This document shows positions 11,151 through 23,900 of a DNA stretch of 64,000 nucleotides, in pieces. The notes under the pieces were generated by a model. The model was not told where the DNA came from and did no database searches. It saw only the letters and a list, made by a program, of their open reading frames with translations. The DNA lies in contig CALNVZ010003434.1 in the NCBI GenBank assembly GCA_940671915.1, positions 23,681,078 through 23,745,077 on the forward strand. Reading direction: 5' to 3'. This DNA comes from Paracentrotus lividus (lineage: Eukaryota; Echinodermata; Echinoidea; Camarodonta; Echinidae). Position 1 is the first letter of the stretch. The number at the start of each line of letters is the position of its first letter. The translations under genes were made by a program, and so were the position numbers.

Positions 11151-14100
11151 GGTAAAAATATGCAGAAACGTTAACACTACAGGGTCAATAAAGTCCCTTC
11201 AACAACAAATAATTTGTTGAAAATTCTACACATACTTCAAAATATTGGTAAAATATAATAAGAGGAATATATTCTGTCGCAATGAGCATATTTTGATAGA
11301 AAAAAATTTAATAGTTTGGTTGAGGTACATAATATGATATCATATTGCATAAGGTTCATGATTAACATGAGTGTGACAATACAAGAGCAATGTAATAAAT
11401 ACATGTTATCTTGATATTATATCGTCATTGCACAATAAATAAATCGATAACTATCATGCACATAAATACAAGCTGTATAATGTTGAGATAATCTTCAGAT
11501 ATGTGACAATCATTATAATATTACAAATGTATAAAAATGGATTACACCTATCAAGGTCATTTACAAGAAAATGGCAATCGATGATTATTGATGCATAAAG
11601 ATTGCACAAGGATAAGGTTATTTAATATGACAATCAAGATCAAATATAGTTAAACATATTTAAATAAATATGCTAGAAGGCGTGGAGGAGAAAAAGATAG
11701 ATATAGCAAGGAAAGATAGTAAGAAGAGATAGCAAGGAAAGAAAAAAAAAGATAACAAACATTGTAGATCATAGAATGTCATTACATTACATTGGATTTA
11801 CAGTGATTTGAGATCTCCAGTGCAGGTGATACTTCGTCGTTTTTTTAAAGATAAAATGTTATAAGAAAAAAAACAACTTCCTAATAAATATCTTTTCCAA
11901 CAACAATATTTACCAAAATTCTCCATATTGACAGGTCAGTTTTTATTTCAAACTATTTTTTTTTATCCCCTAGAAAGTCAAAATAAGGAAAATATATACT
12001 TCAAAAGATACAAAATGAATAATCTCTTTTTCTATTCTTTTCTTGTTTTTTTTGTTATTAAGAAAACCACATTTGAATCAGATTTCTTATAGATTACAAT
12101 CGTATCGATGTCAAATCACTTGGCTTCCTTTAATTTCAGATATTGTTACTCATATTCCCACAAAGATGGCATGTCACCTTCTTAAAGTACACGAGTATCA
12201 CTCGGCTATCAGAATTGCTCTCTTATGATATCATCAAACAACAATTTCACCTGGTGCCGGGTATCGTTAACGCTAAACGACACCGAACTCATCTCTATAG
12301 TGATAGCTTAGTCTCCAATTACTTATCATCACAATTTTTTCCTCAAATTTTGATTTTTGAGAAGGACAAAAATAGACATGTGACCGTGAACTTGAAAAAT
12401 GAGCCATCAGAAAGTTATAATGCATGAAGTGAGATTGTCTGCACTTTATATTTCATTTGAAATTTTGATATCGTGCATTTTGCCGCCAAAGTTAGTATTG
12501 GATATCTTCACAAACTTCCGAGACATCTGTATCTGATTTCTTTCTTTTCTTGTGTAAAATATAATTCTTGTTTTTTTTTTTTTCCTTTTTTAATCTATAT
12601 ATTGTCTTAGTACCATTTACCTTATTATCATACATAAATCTTCAATATCCTTATGATTTTTTCTCTGTACATTCGTTATAGATCAGTGAATAAAACACAC
12701 ATTCAACAATCTGTCTTTAGGGCAATATCTTTTTTTTTTTTTACTTCTTTACACATGATTCTTTTTATGGTAAAATGGGCACACAATTCAAGAAAAAATC
12801 AGTAATGTTTCTCTATAATTTCGAATGTCAAATACACATTACTATATTAAGGTATTATTTCAAACTAGACATTTTCTTCATGCGCCGCTACTTTTAATGG
12901 CGATCGACTGAAAAAGTTGCATCTCTAATAATTAAACATAAACGGAATTAACATCTGTACTACAAGACAAATATGATTAAGTGAAAAGAGTTAATATGTA
13001 TCTTAAGATCAATAAACTGATTTATACGGAACATTGCAATTATTAAATGAAAATACTAATGACATTTTTTGTCACACGCACCATCTGATACGCTAATATC
13101 ATTTCAACAAACATAACTCAGTTTATTTGTTCATTCCAATCCCATTGTGTTTGTACTATGCTATGATCAAACTTGCAAAGGTGTTAAGGCTCATTTATAC
13201 GTTGGCGGGAACTTTTTTCATTAAAAAAAGGGACATCCTATAAAGGGGCAATTTGGGGTCTGGCAAGCGGATAGATACCCTCATATTATGATTATTTGTA
13301 ATACTACAATATCAACACACAAAATAAGAAAAAAGAGCGAGAAAAGAACACGAAGAATGGAGCGATTTATATACAATTATTATTATTATTTTTTTTTTTA
13401 AAGTTATTTACTAATTTGTTTTGTCTAAAGGGAATGCCATTTTTCACTGCGAGAGAATTTCTCGTATTATACGAGGTGCCGGTAGAAAGCCATAGACCCT
13501 GTTTGTTTTTAATCACTTTGAACTGTTTCTCCCCTCTCACCGTATATTATTTGATACAATCATATTTCTTCGCGCTGCAGTAATACTTGAATTAAACTAT
13601 TCCCTATTTCCACTCATTATAATTTTGCTTTTTTCTTCTTCTTTTTTTTCTAACCATCGCAAGTATAGGGTACACATACATTCGTATGACATCACCTTAA
13701 TAAATTGGAATGAGGAGGGAGGAGGGTGAACACATCTAATAATATACTTTTCTGTGAAAGGGGGTGATTTGGTAGAAGAATAGTGTGTTGCCCAGCACCT
13801 ATGGGTGAGGAGAATTCGTAAACGAGTGTTAGAGAGATGGCATTTAGATAACAGCGAATAGACATGCGTTCGCAGTGTTGATGACGTAAGTTATAGCTGG
13901 TTTGTATTAAAGCGAAATAGTTGGGCACCACACATATCAATTCTAGTTGTAAACTTAAGAGGAAGAGGGCGCTATCACTCTACGCAAATCAAACGCTGCC
14001 ATAGACATTTTGTATTTTGCACAGTTTTTTCACTTTGTTTTCTTGATTATGGCGAGCAACTACCTTTTCAAAGAAATGATCAACTTGAATAATTACGTTA

Positions 14101-16842
14101 AGAGTCTTTTTTTTTCAAAAATAGGAATAACTTACTGCAAAGGGGAAAAAAAGTCCTGTCACTTGTGTCAATTCGAAATCCTAATCAGATCAAATTCCTG
14201 TACAATATGGCAAATTTTGCTCTCAAAATAGCTCATACGCCACATAATTATCTTCCTGGATAACGCATAATTATATAACAGCTTAATGATCAAGCCGTTT
14301 TTAAAAGCTTGAATTCTCACCTTTCCAGAGATGGTAAATTCATTTCGATTGGTTAAAAAAAAGTCCTGTCACTTTGAACATTGTCACAAACGAATCTTTA
14401 CTCGATGGGTTAATATTTCCGCATATCACATGCATATCGCATGTGGACGGCGTCTTCGCAAGATGTGACAAGATCACTATTTATATCAATAATCGTTAGG
14501 AACATCAATCTATGTGAAATAAAGATTCTGATTACAACTTTAGCACAATGGTGTTATAGGCTTGCCAAAATGTATTTTCCCCAATCTGGTCTGAAGCATC
14601 TACCTACGAAAACTATGATAAAAGTTCAATTATTTATTTCATGTCCATGAGAAATTAGCTCGAACGGATCGACTGACCAGACCATTTTACCACAGGGAAG
14701 TTTTCTTAGGCGAGTTTTTGTACGCTAAGTAATAATTGCATGCAGTTGTCAATCGGTCGCTTCCCGCCGTTATAGCGCGGGTTTTGTTGAACCGTATAAT
14801 TTTCTGCGCCGCTCAGTTGTATTTCCACTAAACTCATGAATGTAATGTTGCGTTTCCCCTCCTCAAATAATGGACGCGTCTTTATGTTAAGATTTAATGT
14901 CATACGTTAGGTTTACATTTCACGTGGAGTAGAATTGATATGTGTCACATCAGACATTTCATAATTTTCCTGTCATGCTCGTGTCTATAATTTTTCTTTA
15001 TCTTACATTGATTTCTTTAAAATTTCAGTTAGAACATTTCGGATTTATAATTGTCTTAAATTTATGAAATATATTTTATGAAAAATACATTAATCAATGA
15101 AAGGCTATGCTACACGTGTTTTAAATGCCAAGAGAAAATTATTTAGCACCCTGATTATTCCAAACAAACAACAAATACAGCCTGCGTCATCTTTCCATCA
15201 AATATTGCAGGATATAATTATGGAAAATATTATTTTGAATGCCGTTAAATTATTAGCTATAGATTCCAGACATAATGGCCACATCTTCCCGGGGCGACTT
15301 CTGTGGCCAGTTGAAAGAGCGATGACCTCAAGCCTATCTACTGGTCATGACGATTGAAAGAAACAGGACAGCTCAGGTCTGGCGCTCTGAAATCAAAGCT
15401 AACTTGGTCCACATGACTGCTAAGATGGGACTGTTTTCCCAGATTTCCCCCCTAATTTAGCCTGGAGCGACGCCATTGCTCTAAAACGTGCCGTGGTTGA
15501 CAATGCTTACACGCGTGACATCAGCAAGTTGAAATCCGAAGTTCGAATTCGCGCGTAAATGCATTTTCAAGCACGCTTTTCATTATCGTTTGCCTGAGAT
15601 CGCTCGGTAATGATGATCGGTGGGGGAGCAATCATTTAAGATATCGGTCAGGAAAACACGCCACTTGAAGGCACATTTATTAATTCCACATGTTCTGATG
15701 ACAAATTACTTGTCTTTGATCATTCCTTCCATTTCAAAATGTAGGATGAGACGTGATCCAAGAAATTCCGCCATTTTACATTTCGAGCATTGCTGCTTAT
15801 TCTGTTTCTTGAAAGTTGTGTAAAATAGGTGTTAATAACTGAAAGAAGCCATTATTTACATTGAGGACCAATCAAGCAAATAAACTGAACATTAAACGAA
15901 GCAAACAAGCAGAATAATGTTTCGAAATGAATGAACATACATTTTTTAAGAGGGAGGTTTTTTACCTTCGATAAACTCGTCACATCACAAGGCATAAAAT
16001 TTCTCTTGAAAATGGATGTTAGGCCTATAGTTTTCTTTTCAAAAAGACATATATGGACGATGTCCTTAGCGGCACTTAAGATTTCAGAGTGATAAGAGAA
16101 AAAAGACGGTGCTAAGAAATGGCTCGTGATGGCTATCTATACCGTACGTTTTTGAAAAATAGCACATCTTTTGCAACACTGCTAAAATATTAAATGTTTA
16201 AAGCCCTAACTGTGGTAGAATTAAATGTCATTCTCATCGTAATGTTTTATGATTTCTCTGTAAGAATTAACTGTTATTAGTTTCATCCGATAATCTGTTG
16301 ATATTATTACTTCTATAATTCGTAATCATGTAAATATATTTTATTAAATGGTTAAGGAAACAGATCATTTATAATCAAACATGACCATTCGAAACGCATA
16401 ATTGCATGCAACTTTCTCTCAAAAGGCACTTTTACTATACTTTCATCCGCAGATGAATTATGATATCATGAATTCAATCAAATTCGAATAAGTTTAATTG
16501 AAAAGCTCGTCAAAAAGTTAAATATATATATGTGAGTTCTCAAATATACTAAACAAACTTAAAGATAGGTACATGACTAATTCTAAAATTTTTATGAAGA
16601 GATTAATCTTGTTATGAAGCTGTTCTTTTTTTTTAATTTATATATTTGTGTGTTTTTAAGCTGTTTTTTATATCAATACATAATTAATAATCTGAAATGA
16701 TATAAAAAGTTATGTACAATTCAGTAGTAGCATGGTGGTAGATAGTTTTATTCACATTAGGATTAAGAATAATTTTCTTCATGCATAATGAAGTGTTTCC
16801 TCCAATATGTGTTAATGTCTTATGTAAACGTTGTATGAGAAC
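11151..16842. other. Unassigned AT-rich DNA
   Basis: 5.7 kb with no gene I can support. A purine-rich patch with repeated GCAAGGAAAGATAG lies near 11,705-11,755. A 19-bp direct repeat, AAAAAAAGTCCTGTCACTT, occurs at 14,146-14,164 and 14,356-14,374. A somewhat GC-richer patch at 15,270-15,560 has no recognisable coding content. Plus-strand frames at 12,043-12,427 and 15,097-15,357 show no domain. Confidence 0.55.
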
Positions 16843-16862
16843 AAAAAAAAAAAAAAAAAAAA
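16843..16862 (+). repeat. Poly(A) tract of 20
   Basis: Twenty A residues. No convincing polyadenylation signal lies immediately upstream on the plus strand. Confidence 0.9.
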
Positions 16863-16984
16863 TTATTAAGATTTTAATATTGATAATTTTGTACTTGTAA
16901 TAACTTTGTTCTGTTATGTTAGGACACCAGTGTAAATAAGCACTCGACCTTTCATCTGTTATCCTGTCAAGCTTATATAAATGT

Positions 16985-17235
16985 TGTTTATGCTTGTAAT
17001 TGACAAATAATTCAAATCAAATTTATTCAAAATCAATAGGCATAAACAGCATAAACATACATGAACATTAGCATACATTTGCTGACATTTCTTTGAGGTA
17101 AACAGAATTAAAGAAAGAAAATACGTTTTGATAAAAAATAGATGGTTTACAAGTGTACAATACAATGTTGAAATACTTGCCAATTGTAAAATTGAATGCT
17201 TTTTCAAATCGATTATTATTTTCTTATAAATCATT
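16985..17235 (-). mobile_element. Possible LINE 3'-end fragment
   Basis: The plus strand starts AATTCAAATCAAATTTATTC and continues with CATAAACA/CATACATGAAC words. This resembles the layout of the minus-strand LINE 3' end at 7,522 (ATTCAATTCAATTC, then ATAAGCATACATG). It may be a 3' fragment of a related element on the minus strand. The match is by composition and order only, with no coding part, so confidence is low. Confidence 0.3.
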
Positions 17236-17423
17236 TGTTATTTGAATTATCTTATATTTGCATATGGGTAAAAAAAAACACACACAAACAAACCTAAGTA
17301 AAACTATGATAGGAACTCATAACCGTTGCTGATATTGTATAGGATAATGAAAGATTGGTGTATTTAATGATATCAAAGAATTACCATTCGGAAGATTATG
17401 GTGATCTTTAAATCTCATCACGG

Positions 17424-17424
<1 letters not shown>

Positions 17425-17460
<36 letters not shown>
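17425..17460 (-). repeat. T36 tract, a candidate retrocopy poly(A) tail
   Basis: Thirty-six T residues on plus are a poly(A) tail on minus. On the minus strand an AATAAA hexamer (plus 17,486-17,491) lies 26 nt upstream of the tail, the spacing of a real polyadenylation signal. That suggests a reverse-transcribed RNA inserted in minus orientation, its body lying at higher plus coordinates. No protein-coding body was recognised there. An 11-bp repeat, GACACCAGTGT, flanks the area at 16,923-16,933 and 17,568-17,578 but may be chance. Confidence 0.45.
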
Positions 17461-17461
<1 letters not shown>

Positions 17462-17578
17462 AAAGACAGATGAAAGCATCTCGGTTTTATTTTAATTAAG
17501 CAGTGTTGTTGAAGCACTAAACTTGAGTTAGAACTCATGACATTTGAAACGCCTTTCAGAAGTAAAAGACACCAGTGT

Positions 17579-18345
17579 TAAGACCTCGTGTTAAAATCTT
17601 CCTTCATTCACAACATGCAATTTCAAGTAACACAACCCCGTTACTATAAACACACTCCTAAATCCATTGTAACGTGAAACAGAAGGTTGGGTTAATCTTA
17701 AGCTCATTTCCATTCCAGTGCGGCTTGGAAATATTATTATTCTAACCATTTTCTACACCAGCATCGGTGTATTCCAACAGTTTGTCTATTGCATTTCTGG
17801 AAAGAGTTTCTATCGACACAGGCTCTGGAAATAATCATGGATGGATTATTGTGGTTTAGAAGAAAAAGTGAGGATGTTTTTGTGGTGTTGACGGGTTGGT
17901 TACCGCGACGAGTGTTTAATGAAATTACCCAGCTAAATATTTGGATAAACTTTGGTGAGCTACAGGGGAGGCTGGAGGGTAACGACTGCCAGGAGGTGTG
18001 AAAATACAGGAAGATCTACAAAGTGCCTCACGAAAAAGAAAAAAAAGAAATTTCAAAACACTTTTTTAATGTAGAATTATTATCCTGGCTTTAAATATGT
18101 CATGTCATCACACAAACAAACAAAACACAATATTGTTATGGACTTTTGCTATGGATACATGCAGATTAAGTATTTTCTTTGCAATTTGCAAAAATTATTG
18201 TTAATGACTCCTGCCCTTACCGGAATGCTAGAATTTCCAAAAAAAAATTTTTATAGTTAAGACACAAGGGCAGGGCACGACTTAAATCTCATCCAATTTA
18301 CTGGGCGATTATGACCAATGCGTATATTGAAGGACGCACGCACAT
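17579..18345. other. Unassigned DNA
   Basis: A 70-codon plus-strand frame (17,789-18,001) has ordinary composition but no domain, splice context or homologue I can name. Otherwise AT-rich and featureless. Confidence 0.5.
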
Positions 18346-18625
18346 AAACTTTCGGTGGTATCTCACTTCCCGGAGAAGTCTCCGCGACAGAATAGAAAAT
18401 TTCGTCTCCGCGACGGATAAAAAGTATTAGAGACGTCTCTGATATCGTGGAGACGTCTCCGAGACGTCTCCGCGACAATTTATGGGAAAAAAAGTCTAAA
18501 GTAGTCCCAAATCCGTCTCCGAGACGTCTCGGAAACGTCTCTAATACTTTTTATCCGTCGCGGAGACGAAATATTCTAATCTGTCGCGGAGACGTCTCCG
18601 CGAAGTGAGATACCACCCTTAGTTT
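18346..18625. mobile_element. GACGTCTCC hairpin MITE, copy 1
   Basis: A 280-bp inverted repeat. The ends pair as GGTGGTATCTCACTT on the left (from 18,354) and AAGTGAGATACCACC on the right (to 18,617). A further AAACT/AGTTT pair may extend the ends to the given limits. Inside are perfect 37-bp arms at 18,400-18,436 and 18,535-18,571. The 20-bp palindrome TCGCGGAGACGTCTCCGCGA lies at 18,584-18,603, and the word GAGACGTCTC recurs several times. There is no coding capacity. The centre is near 18,486. Related copies lie at 54,439 and 63,679 in this window. Confidence 0.85.
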
Positions 18626-18668
18626 TGAACCCGGGACCTGTAGGATACGAAACAATAGCTATAGTGTT
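18621..18668 (-). ncRNA. Weak tRNA-like (SINE-type) fragment
   Basis: The minus strand contains CCCGGGTTCAAAACT, close to a Pol III B box (GGTTCRANNCC), and TATAGCTATTG about 20 bases further 5', loosely like an A box. It abuts the right end of the hairpin MITE. The acceptor stem does not pair, so it is at best a SINE remnant. Confidence 0.25.
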
Positions 18669-18684
18669 GACAATAAAAAAAAAA

Positions 18685-19310
18685 CCAGGTGGTTCGCGAA
18701 CCACGAGAGTTTCGCCTGATTTCGCTATCAATAAAACACGCAATATGACCTTTTGACCCCTAGATGACCTCTGACCTCATCATCCTCATCAACACAAAAG
18801 TGGTATTAACCAAGAATAATTTATACTAGGGGTGAACAAAACTGCTATAAAAAATGAGTGAAAGTTAAACAAGAAGTTTAAGAAAAGTTTACCTTTTGAC
18901 CCCTATATGACCTTTGATCTCATCATCCTCATCAACACACATGTGGTATTACCCAAGAGTCATTTGCATTAAATGTGAACACAATTGATGGAGAAATAAA
19001 GAAATGAGAGCAAATTAAACAAAAACTATAATATTTTTGTAACGATGGTCTCATATCATTTGACCTTTTGACCCCTAAATGACCTTCACCCAATCGTCCT
19101 TATCATATCAACACATATTTTGTATTATTCAAGTATCATTTATACTAAGTGTAAACACAAATGATGCACAAAAAAAAAGAGAGCAAGTTAAACAAAAACT
19201 AAAAACTTTAACATTTTCGTAACAGACTAACAGACTAACAGACCAACAGACTAACATGAATAGTGATTACAAGGTCTCTGCCGAACTTCGTTCAGGCGAG
19301 GCAAAAATGA
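18685..19310. mobile_element. Non-autonomous element with three TGACCTTTTGACCCC units
   Basis: The left end carries the 16-bp palindrome GTGGTTCGCGAACCAC (18,689-18,704) followed by TTTCGCCTGATTTCG. The reverse complement of the right end contains CTCGCCTGAACGAAG, a short inverted match. Between them lie three related tandem units beginning near 18,746, 18,890 and 19,061 (spacing about 144 and 171 bp). Each unit holds CCTTTTGACCCC, then a second TGACC-like pair, then CATC...TCAACACA, then AAGTTAAACAA or similar. The right side has four copies of CAGACTAA or a variant at about 19,223-19,255. No coding frame. The superfamily is undetermined. Confidence 0.65.
18746..18777 (-). promoter_or_regulatory. 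DR2- and DR1-type nuclear receptor half-site pairs (candidate)
   Basis: TGACCT (18,746-18,751), two bases, then TGACCC (18,754-18,759) is a DR2-like pair. TGACCT (18,765-18,770), one base, then TGACCT (18,772-18,777) is a perfect DR1 when read on the minus strand as AGGTCA repeats. DR1 sites are bound by HNF4/RXR-type receptors in animals. Binding here is inferred from sequence only; units 2 and 3 keep degraded versions. Confidence 0.45.
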
Positions 19311-19623
19311 GTCGCTGTAATTTTTTATATGACTGAAAGAGATTTTTAATACAGAGTGAATCAGAAAAAATGTCTCATCATTTTGAAGACATCTTGTGAA
19401 AAGTTTGAACATTTAATCATGGGTTTCATGATATGTCTTGGTAAAGTCATCATCCTAACATCTGTTGGTACACTTCTCATTCGGATCTGTGCACGATGAC
19501 TAACATACAATCTTTAGAAGACAGAAAAATCTCACTTGCGCCAAGTAGCTGGCTGACGCATAAACAAATTTATAAATCATTGCTTTTGTGCACGCACAAA
19601 GACACACGCTCATACATACCCTC

Positions 19624-19628
<5 letters not shown>
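19311..19628. other. Unassigned DNA
   Basis: Short interval between the preceding element and the (CA)n arrays. No supportable feature was seen. Confidence 0.5.
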
Positions 19629-19673
<45 letters not shown>

Positions 19674-19840
19674 ACACACACGAACTAAATACACACCCAC
19701 ATCGTCGCCGACCACACACATACACCACACACAAATACACACACACACACACACACACCCACCTACCCTATCTCATCCACACCATCACGCACACAAATAC
19801 ACACCACACCCTCACTCACACTCACATACAGTTGTTAGGG
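19629..19840 (+). repeat. (CA)n microsatellite cluster
   Basis: A nearly pure CA run at 19,629-19,680 has one TCA interruption. A second CA run at 19,739-19,759 and CA-rich sequence to about 19,830 follow. The Thr-His and Cys-Val frames over it on both strands are artefacts of the repeat. Confidence 0.95.
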
Positions 19841-19900
19841 AATAACTATGTCCTAAACATTCAGTGATGGTCTTGGTATAAAACAAAACATCAATGCTTA

Positions 19901-20497
19901 GGGGGCCGTCACACTGAGGTCGTTCTATAACGTTCTTGCCCGTTTTTGCCCGTTTTAAAAAAAAATGCTGACTGGCTAATAGAGATCGGGATTGGAACTT
20001 AACTTTGAATAATATTCCGAATACGATGTAGGCAGTTCATAAATAGTTCTCGTTATTTTCAATTCCGTTCTTTATCGCGTCCGCAATACGTTGTTATCCA
20101 GTTCAGAACGAAGTAAACGGCTCGTTCACTCTATACCGTTCGTGGCACGTCCACGGTCACTAAAAGTGCCTATGCGCGGCATGATAAAAGTTAGGTACCA
20201 CGTTTCGTAGTACGTCCTTCTCGTCAGAGTAATCCTACCCGTTTAAGGAACGTTGTCACTACGTTTAATTTAGAACTTGAAGCCAGTACGATTTTTTTTG
20301 AACATGTTCAAAAAAAATCGGAATGCCTATTCCGTTCTCTCCGTTCGGGCCCGTTCGCAAGTCGTAAACAAGATTGTAAACGGTCTGTACTAGATTCTAA
20401 AAGGTCTGCACTCGTTCAGTCCGTGTGTAAACAGATTGAGCCCGTTCACCAAGAACTACCTAGAACGCAGTTAGAGAACTACTCAGTGTGACGGGAA
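19901..20497. mobile_element. TTA-flanked MITE with CCGTCACACTGAG ends
   Basis: The left end reads GGGGGCCGTCACACTGAGGT. The right end, reverse complemented, reads TTCCCGTCACACTGAGTAGT, and both continue with similar GTTCT.TAAC words. TTA flanks both sides (19,898-19,900 and 20,498-20,500), a 3-bp target duplication of the kind PIF/Harbinger elements make. The interior repeats short words such as CGTTC, ACGTT and CCCGTT on both strands and encodes nothing recognisable. An inner hairpin, GAACATGTTC set in A/T runs, lies near 20,285-20,320. Confidence 0.7.
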
Positions 20498-20500
20498 TTA

Positions 20501-20931
20501 TGACATGCCGTTCTGTTTAAAAATTGAACGTATGTCTAGTACGTCTTTCGTTCAGAGTAAGTCCTACCGTTTAAGGAACGTTGTCACTACGTTTTAATTT
20601 TAGAACTTGAATAATTAATATACAATGCTCGTTTGTATGACGTCCTAGCACATCTTTAGAACGATTTTTAAGTACGGCATTTCGTTTGTAAGTACGTCCA
20701 TCTCGTTTAGGTACGTTGCCACCCCGTTAAATTTTAGACGAAGATGGGCGCACCCGATTTTTTTGAACACTTTTTTGGAAATCCGACGAGCTAGTCCATT
20801 TGAAGATCGATAAACAAGATTCGAGAAGTATTTTACTACGTATCCACTCAGTTTACACACCAGGACTTAGGCCGTTCGGGCAATAATTTGCAAGGACCCG
20901 TAGTAGGAACGAGCTCAGTGTGTACGGGGAT
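20501..20931. mobile_element. Partial tandem copies of the same MITE
   Basis: Starting at the right end of the preceding element, the sequence repeats that element's right half in the same orientation. CCGTTTAAGGAACGTTGTCA at 20,239 recurs identically at 20,567, and weaker matches start near 20,690-20,770, including GATTTTTTTGAACA. The far end (CTCAGTGTGTACGGGG, to about 20,931, followed by TTA) is a third version of the terminus. So there are one full and at least two truncated units in tandem. Confidence 0.6.
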
Positions 20932-23900
20932 TTAATCAAGGAAAAAAAAGAGAATGATGATGTTCCATTGTGTGGTGCAGTGTGTGTGTGTGTGTGTGTG
21001 GCTGATTATGTGTTGTGTGGTGTGTGTGATTGGTTGGGTAATGTTTTGTGTGGTGATAGGATGCGTGGGTTTGTGTGTACATATATTCTTTCAACATTTT
21101 GTTTTAATCTTTATTCATCCACTTGACACAATTCAGATATCGCAGTCTTCTGAAGTCATGCGTACAAAGATCTAAATGAAAAGGGTACCAACAAATGCTC
21201 GGAGTATTACTCTACCAAAGCAAATCATGAAACCCTTGATTAAATGTTTTTGTTTCAAACAAGACAACCTTGCTCACTCAGTATAATACCTAAAAAGACG
21301 GTTTATTAAAAAACGAAAGTTCATTTGTTTTCGGTGAAATTTACGAGATTATGAAGACAGCGTAGAGTATAGGGTTATCAACGGCGAATAGAACCATGAC
21401 CGTTTTTATAGGGACACGATGTATCAATTTTCCAAACTTCACACCTAATGTTTATCAAGAGGAACTGATTACTTTCATTCGATAAATTTACAAAGGGCAT
21501 CATTTTATTTTTAATGATCAGGTCATTATTGGCAATAAAGCTTAAATATCTTAGTAATTGATACTATAAAATAAATCATTAATTTTTTTTATACACCTTG
21601 CCGCACACAATAGGCTGATTGTTTCATTATGGAGTTGAAAATCTACAAGCTATAGTTTATACAGAGACGAATTGCGCAAACTTATTTTGCCATCACAGTT
21701 TAGAAGGTAAATTAAAGAGATAAATATATTTAGGAGGAGAAGCCTGTGGCATTATAATGAATTAGTGTTTTCAAAATCATGTTTTCCATTTTGATTTCTT
21801 ATTTTTAACAAAATTACATGTTTTCACAACTTAAAAGAACACCTGCTCTAATTTCAAGGGAATTTCCCTATTTATTTGAAGAAACTTGAAAGCATTTGGA
21901 AATAAGATACGTATTCATTTGCAGCTTTTAATGTATTTATCCTTGCTCATTTAAACATTGATTCGTGGTGCGTTACTCGGTATTTGAGAACATTTTCAAG
22001 TTTGTCTTCTTCTTTTTGGTTTATCAGGGGTTTAACCTAAGCATGTTTAGTCTGCACAATTTCTTAGGGGGTATCTTACTGAGCAGCGAATTTTGTGAAT
22101 CTATCTTTTGTCACCACCGGCAAAAATGTGTCGCAACCATTAAAATGTGTTTGCGATTCTAAAGACCCCCTTCTCCAACCCTAACCTCCCCCATGAAAAA
22201 ACAAACAGGTTAGAGAGAAAGAAAATCTCTATGTTCGCAAGCATTTGCCCCTGATGGCAAAGGAAAAATCCTCGCCAACATTCGAAAATATTCGCCGCTC
22301 ACTGCCATTCCTCCTTTTAGAAATATCAAACCTCAATAGCTTCACATGGCGCAGTCATGCCAGGCGACAGAGGGGTGGAGCACATTACTTCATTATCTTT
22401 GTATTTGATTTCCAATTTTAATTTCTATATGTACTGTAAATAGAAATCATGTTGTCTGGGACTGTCGTCGCGGTCTCTTTCTTTCTATCAAACTTATAAT
22501 TGTACTTCGTTTCTGTATACTACTAACTATTTTCGTACGCAAATTGTGGTGTACAACCACTCATACCTGTATTGAAGCGTCTGGTGTTTTAAGTAGCGGC
22601 AGCGGTGGGATAGTGCTTATAATGTTAAATCCATTCCAGCACAGATGGCGTCTAGTTCCTTAACGCTGGGCATACACACCATGGCGCCATCTCGTTCATA
22701 GAGATACATCATACCCTCACAATGCTTCATGGGAACATGACCAGCGGTCAACCGTGACATGCATTAAACCTTCCAGTACCAAGATCACCTTGTCTGTATT
22801 CCAGCTACATGGTGTTGGGTGAGGGTTGGTGTGGAATGACTTAATAAAGAGATTAAGAATCAAAGTACATGACCTGCCTGGGGACACAGCAGCAGGTCCA
22901 TGTGCCATGTTTGTCGGGAAAAAAGTAAACAGTTTGTTCGATTATTGCTTAAAGAGAAAGTGTAGCGATATCCATATTTGAAGAGGACCATGAATGGCTT
23001 CCATTTTTGTTTCAAATTGTGTTAGTCCTGCTGAAGATTAAAATTTCTTTGCCTTTCATTTTTTTTTAACTGCAACACATTTATTCCTCTATTTCATGAC
23101 GAAAAATTTTAATTCAAGTATAAAATATCGAAAATTATGTCTGACTCAGAAAAATTAGAAATACAATAATTAATGACTTTTTAAATTACAGGTTATCGGG
23201 AAAAGAAAATTTTTCATATAATGTGAGATGAGAAAAAAAAAAGAAAGAAATCTCGCCTCTTCTTTCACTAAAAACACTTAACATGCGATAGTTATTCATT
23301 CTCATGTGCTCGAATCGATCAACCAAGTGTGATTGGGTTTAACAGGTCACTTTGATGAATTAGGAGGATAGACCTTTACAAGCCACCGGTGTTTTAGGAT
23401 AAAATCAACCAACTTGAGACAAACGGGAGACCTTATGTGAAGAACGACAGGAAATTACCCAAGAGTTATTTACAGAGGCTTTTAACGGCTTACAACCACA
23501 GTTTTCCTTTCTACTTCTCTATATCGCTTTGTACATCAAGTACATTGAGTTCGCGCAGCCCCTCCTCCCATTTTATCTGTATTATTTTGTAATCTCACTT
23601 ATATTTCGACATGAATTTTATATTTCTTTTTAAGTAAACTTCCCTATTGACTATTAAAATATTTAAATGTAAACGCATGTTTTATGACAACAAAAAATGA
23701 AGAGATACACGTTTTGTTTGGTTGGTCATCATTTCTAAACTAATGTTCAGATTGAGCTAAAAATATATCAAAACGAACTTTTATATAAAACGTAGGTTTC
23801 ATCGCGATTTGGATAATACAATGTTATATGATTAAGAAGAATTTACCATGATTTATTTAATTTCATTAAAGAAACCACAACGTTGCCAAATTTGAATTAT

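Noticed and set aside
14146-14374. 19-bp direct repeats as a target duplication
   Set aside because: Seven of the 19 bases are an A run, and the 190 bp between them shows no element structure.
19496-19867. Frames of 123, 85 and 62 codons rich in Thr-His or Cys-Val
   Set aside because: They translate a (CA)n microsatellite in different frames and strands; not genes.
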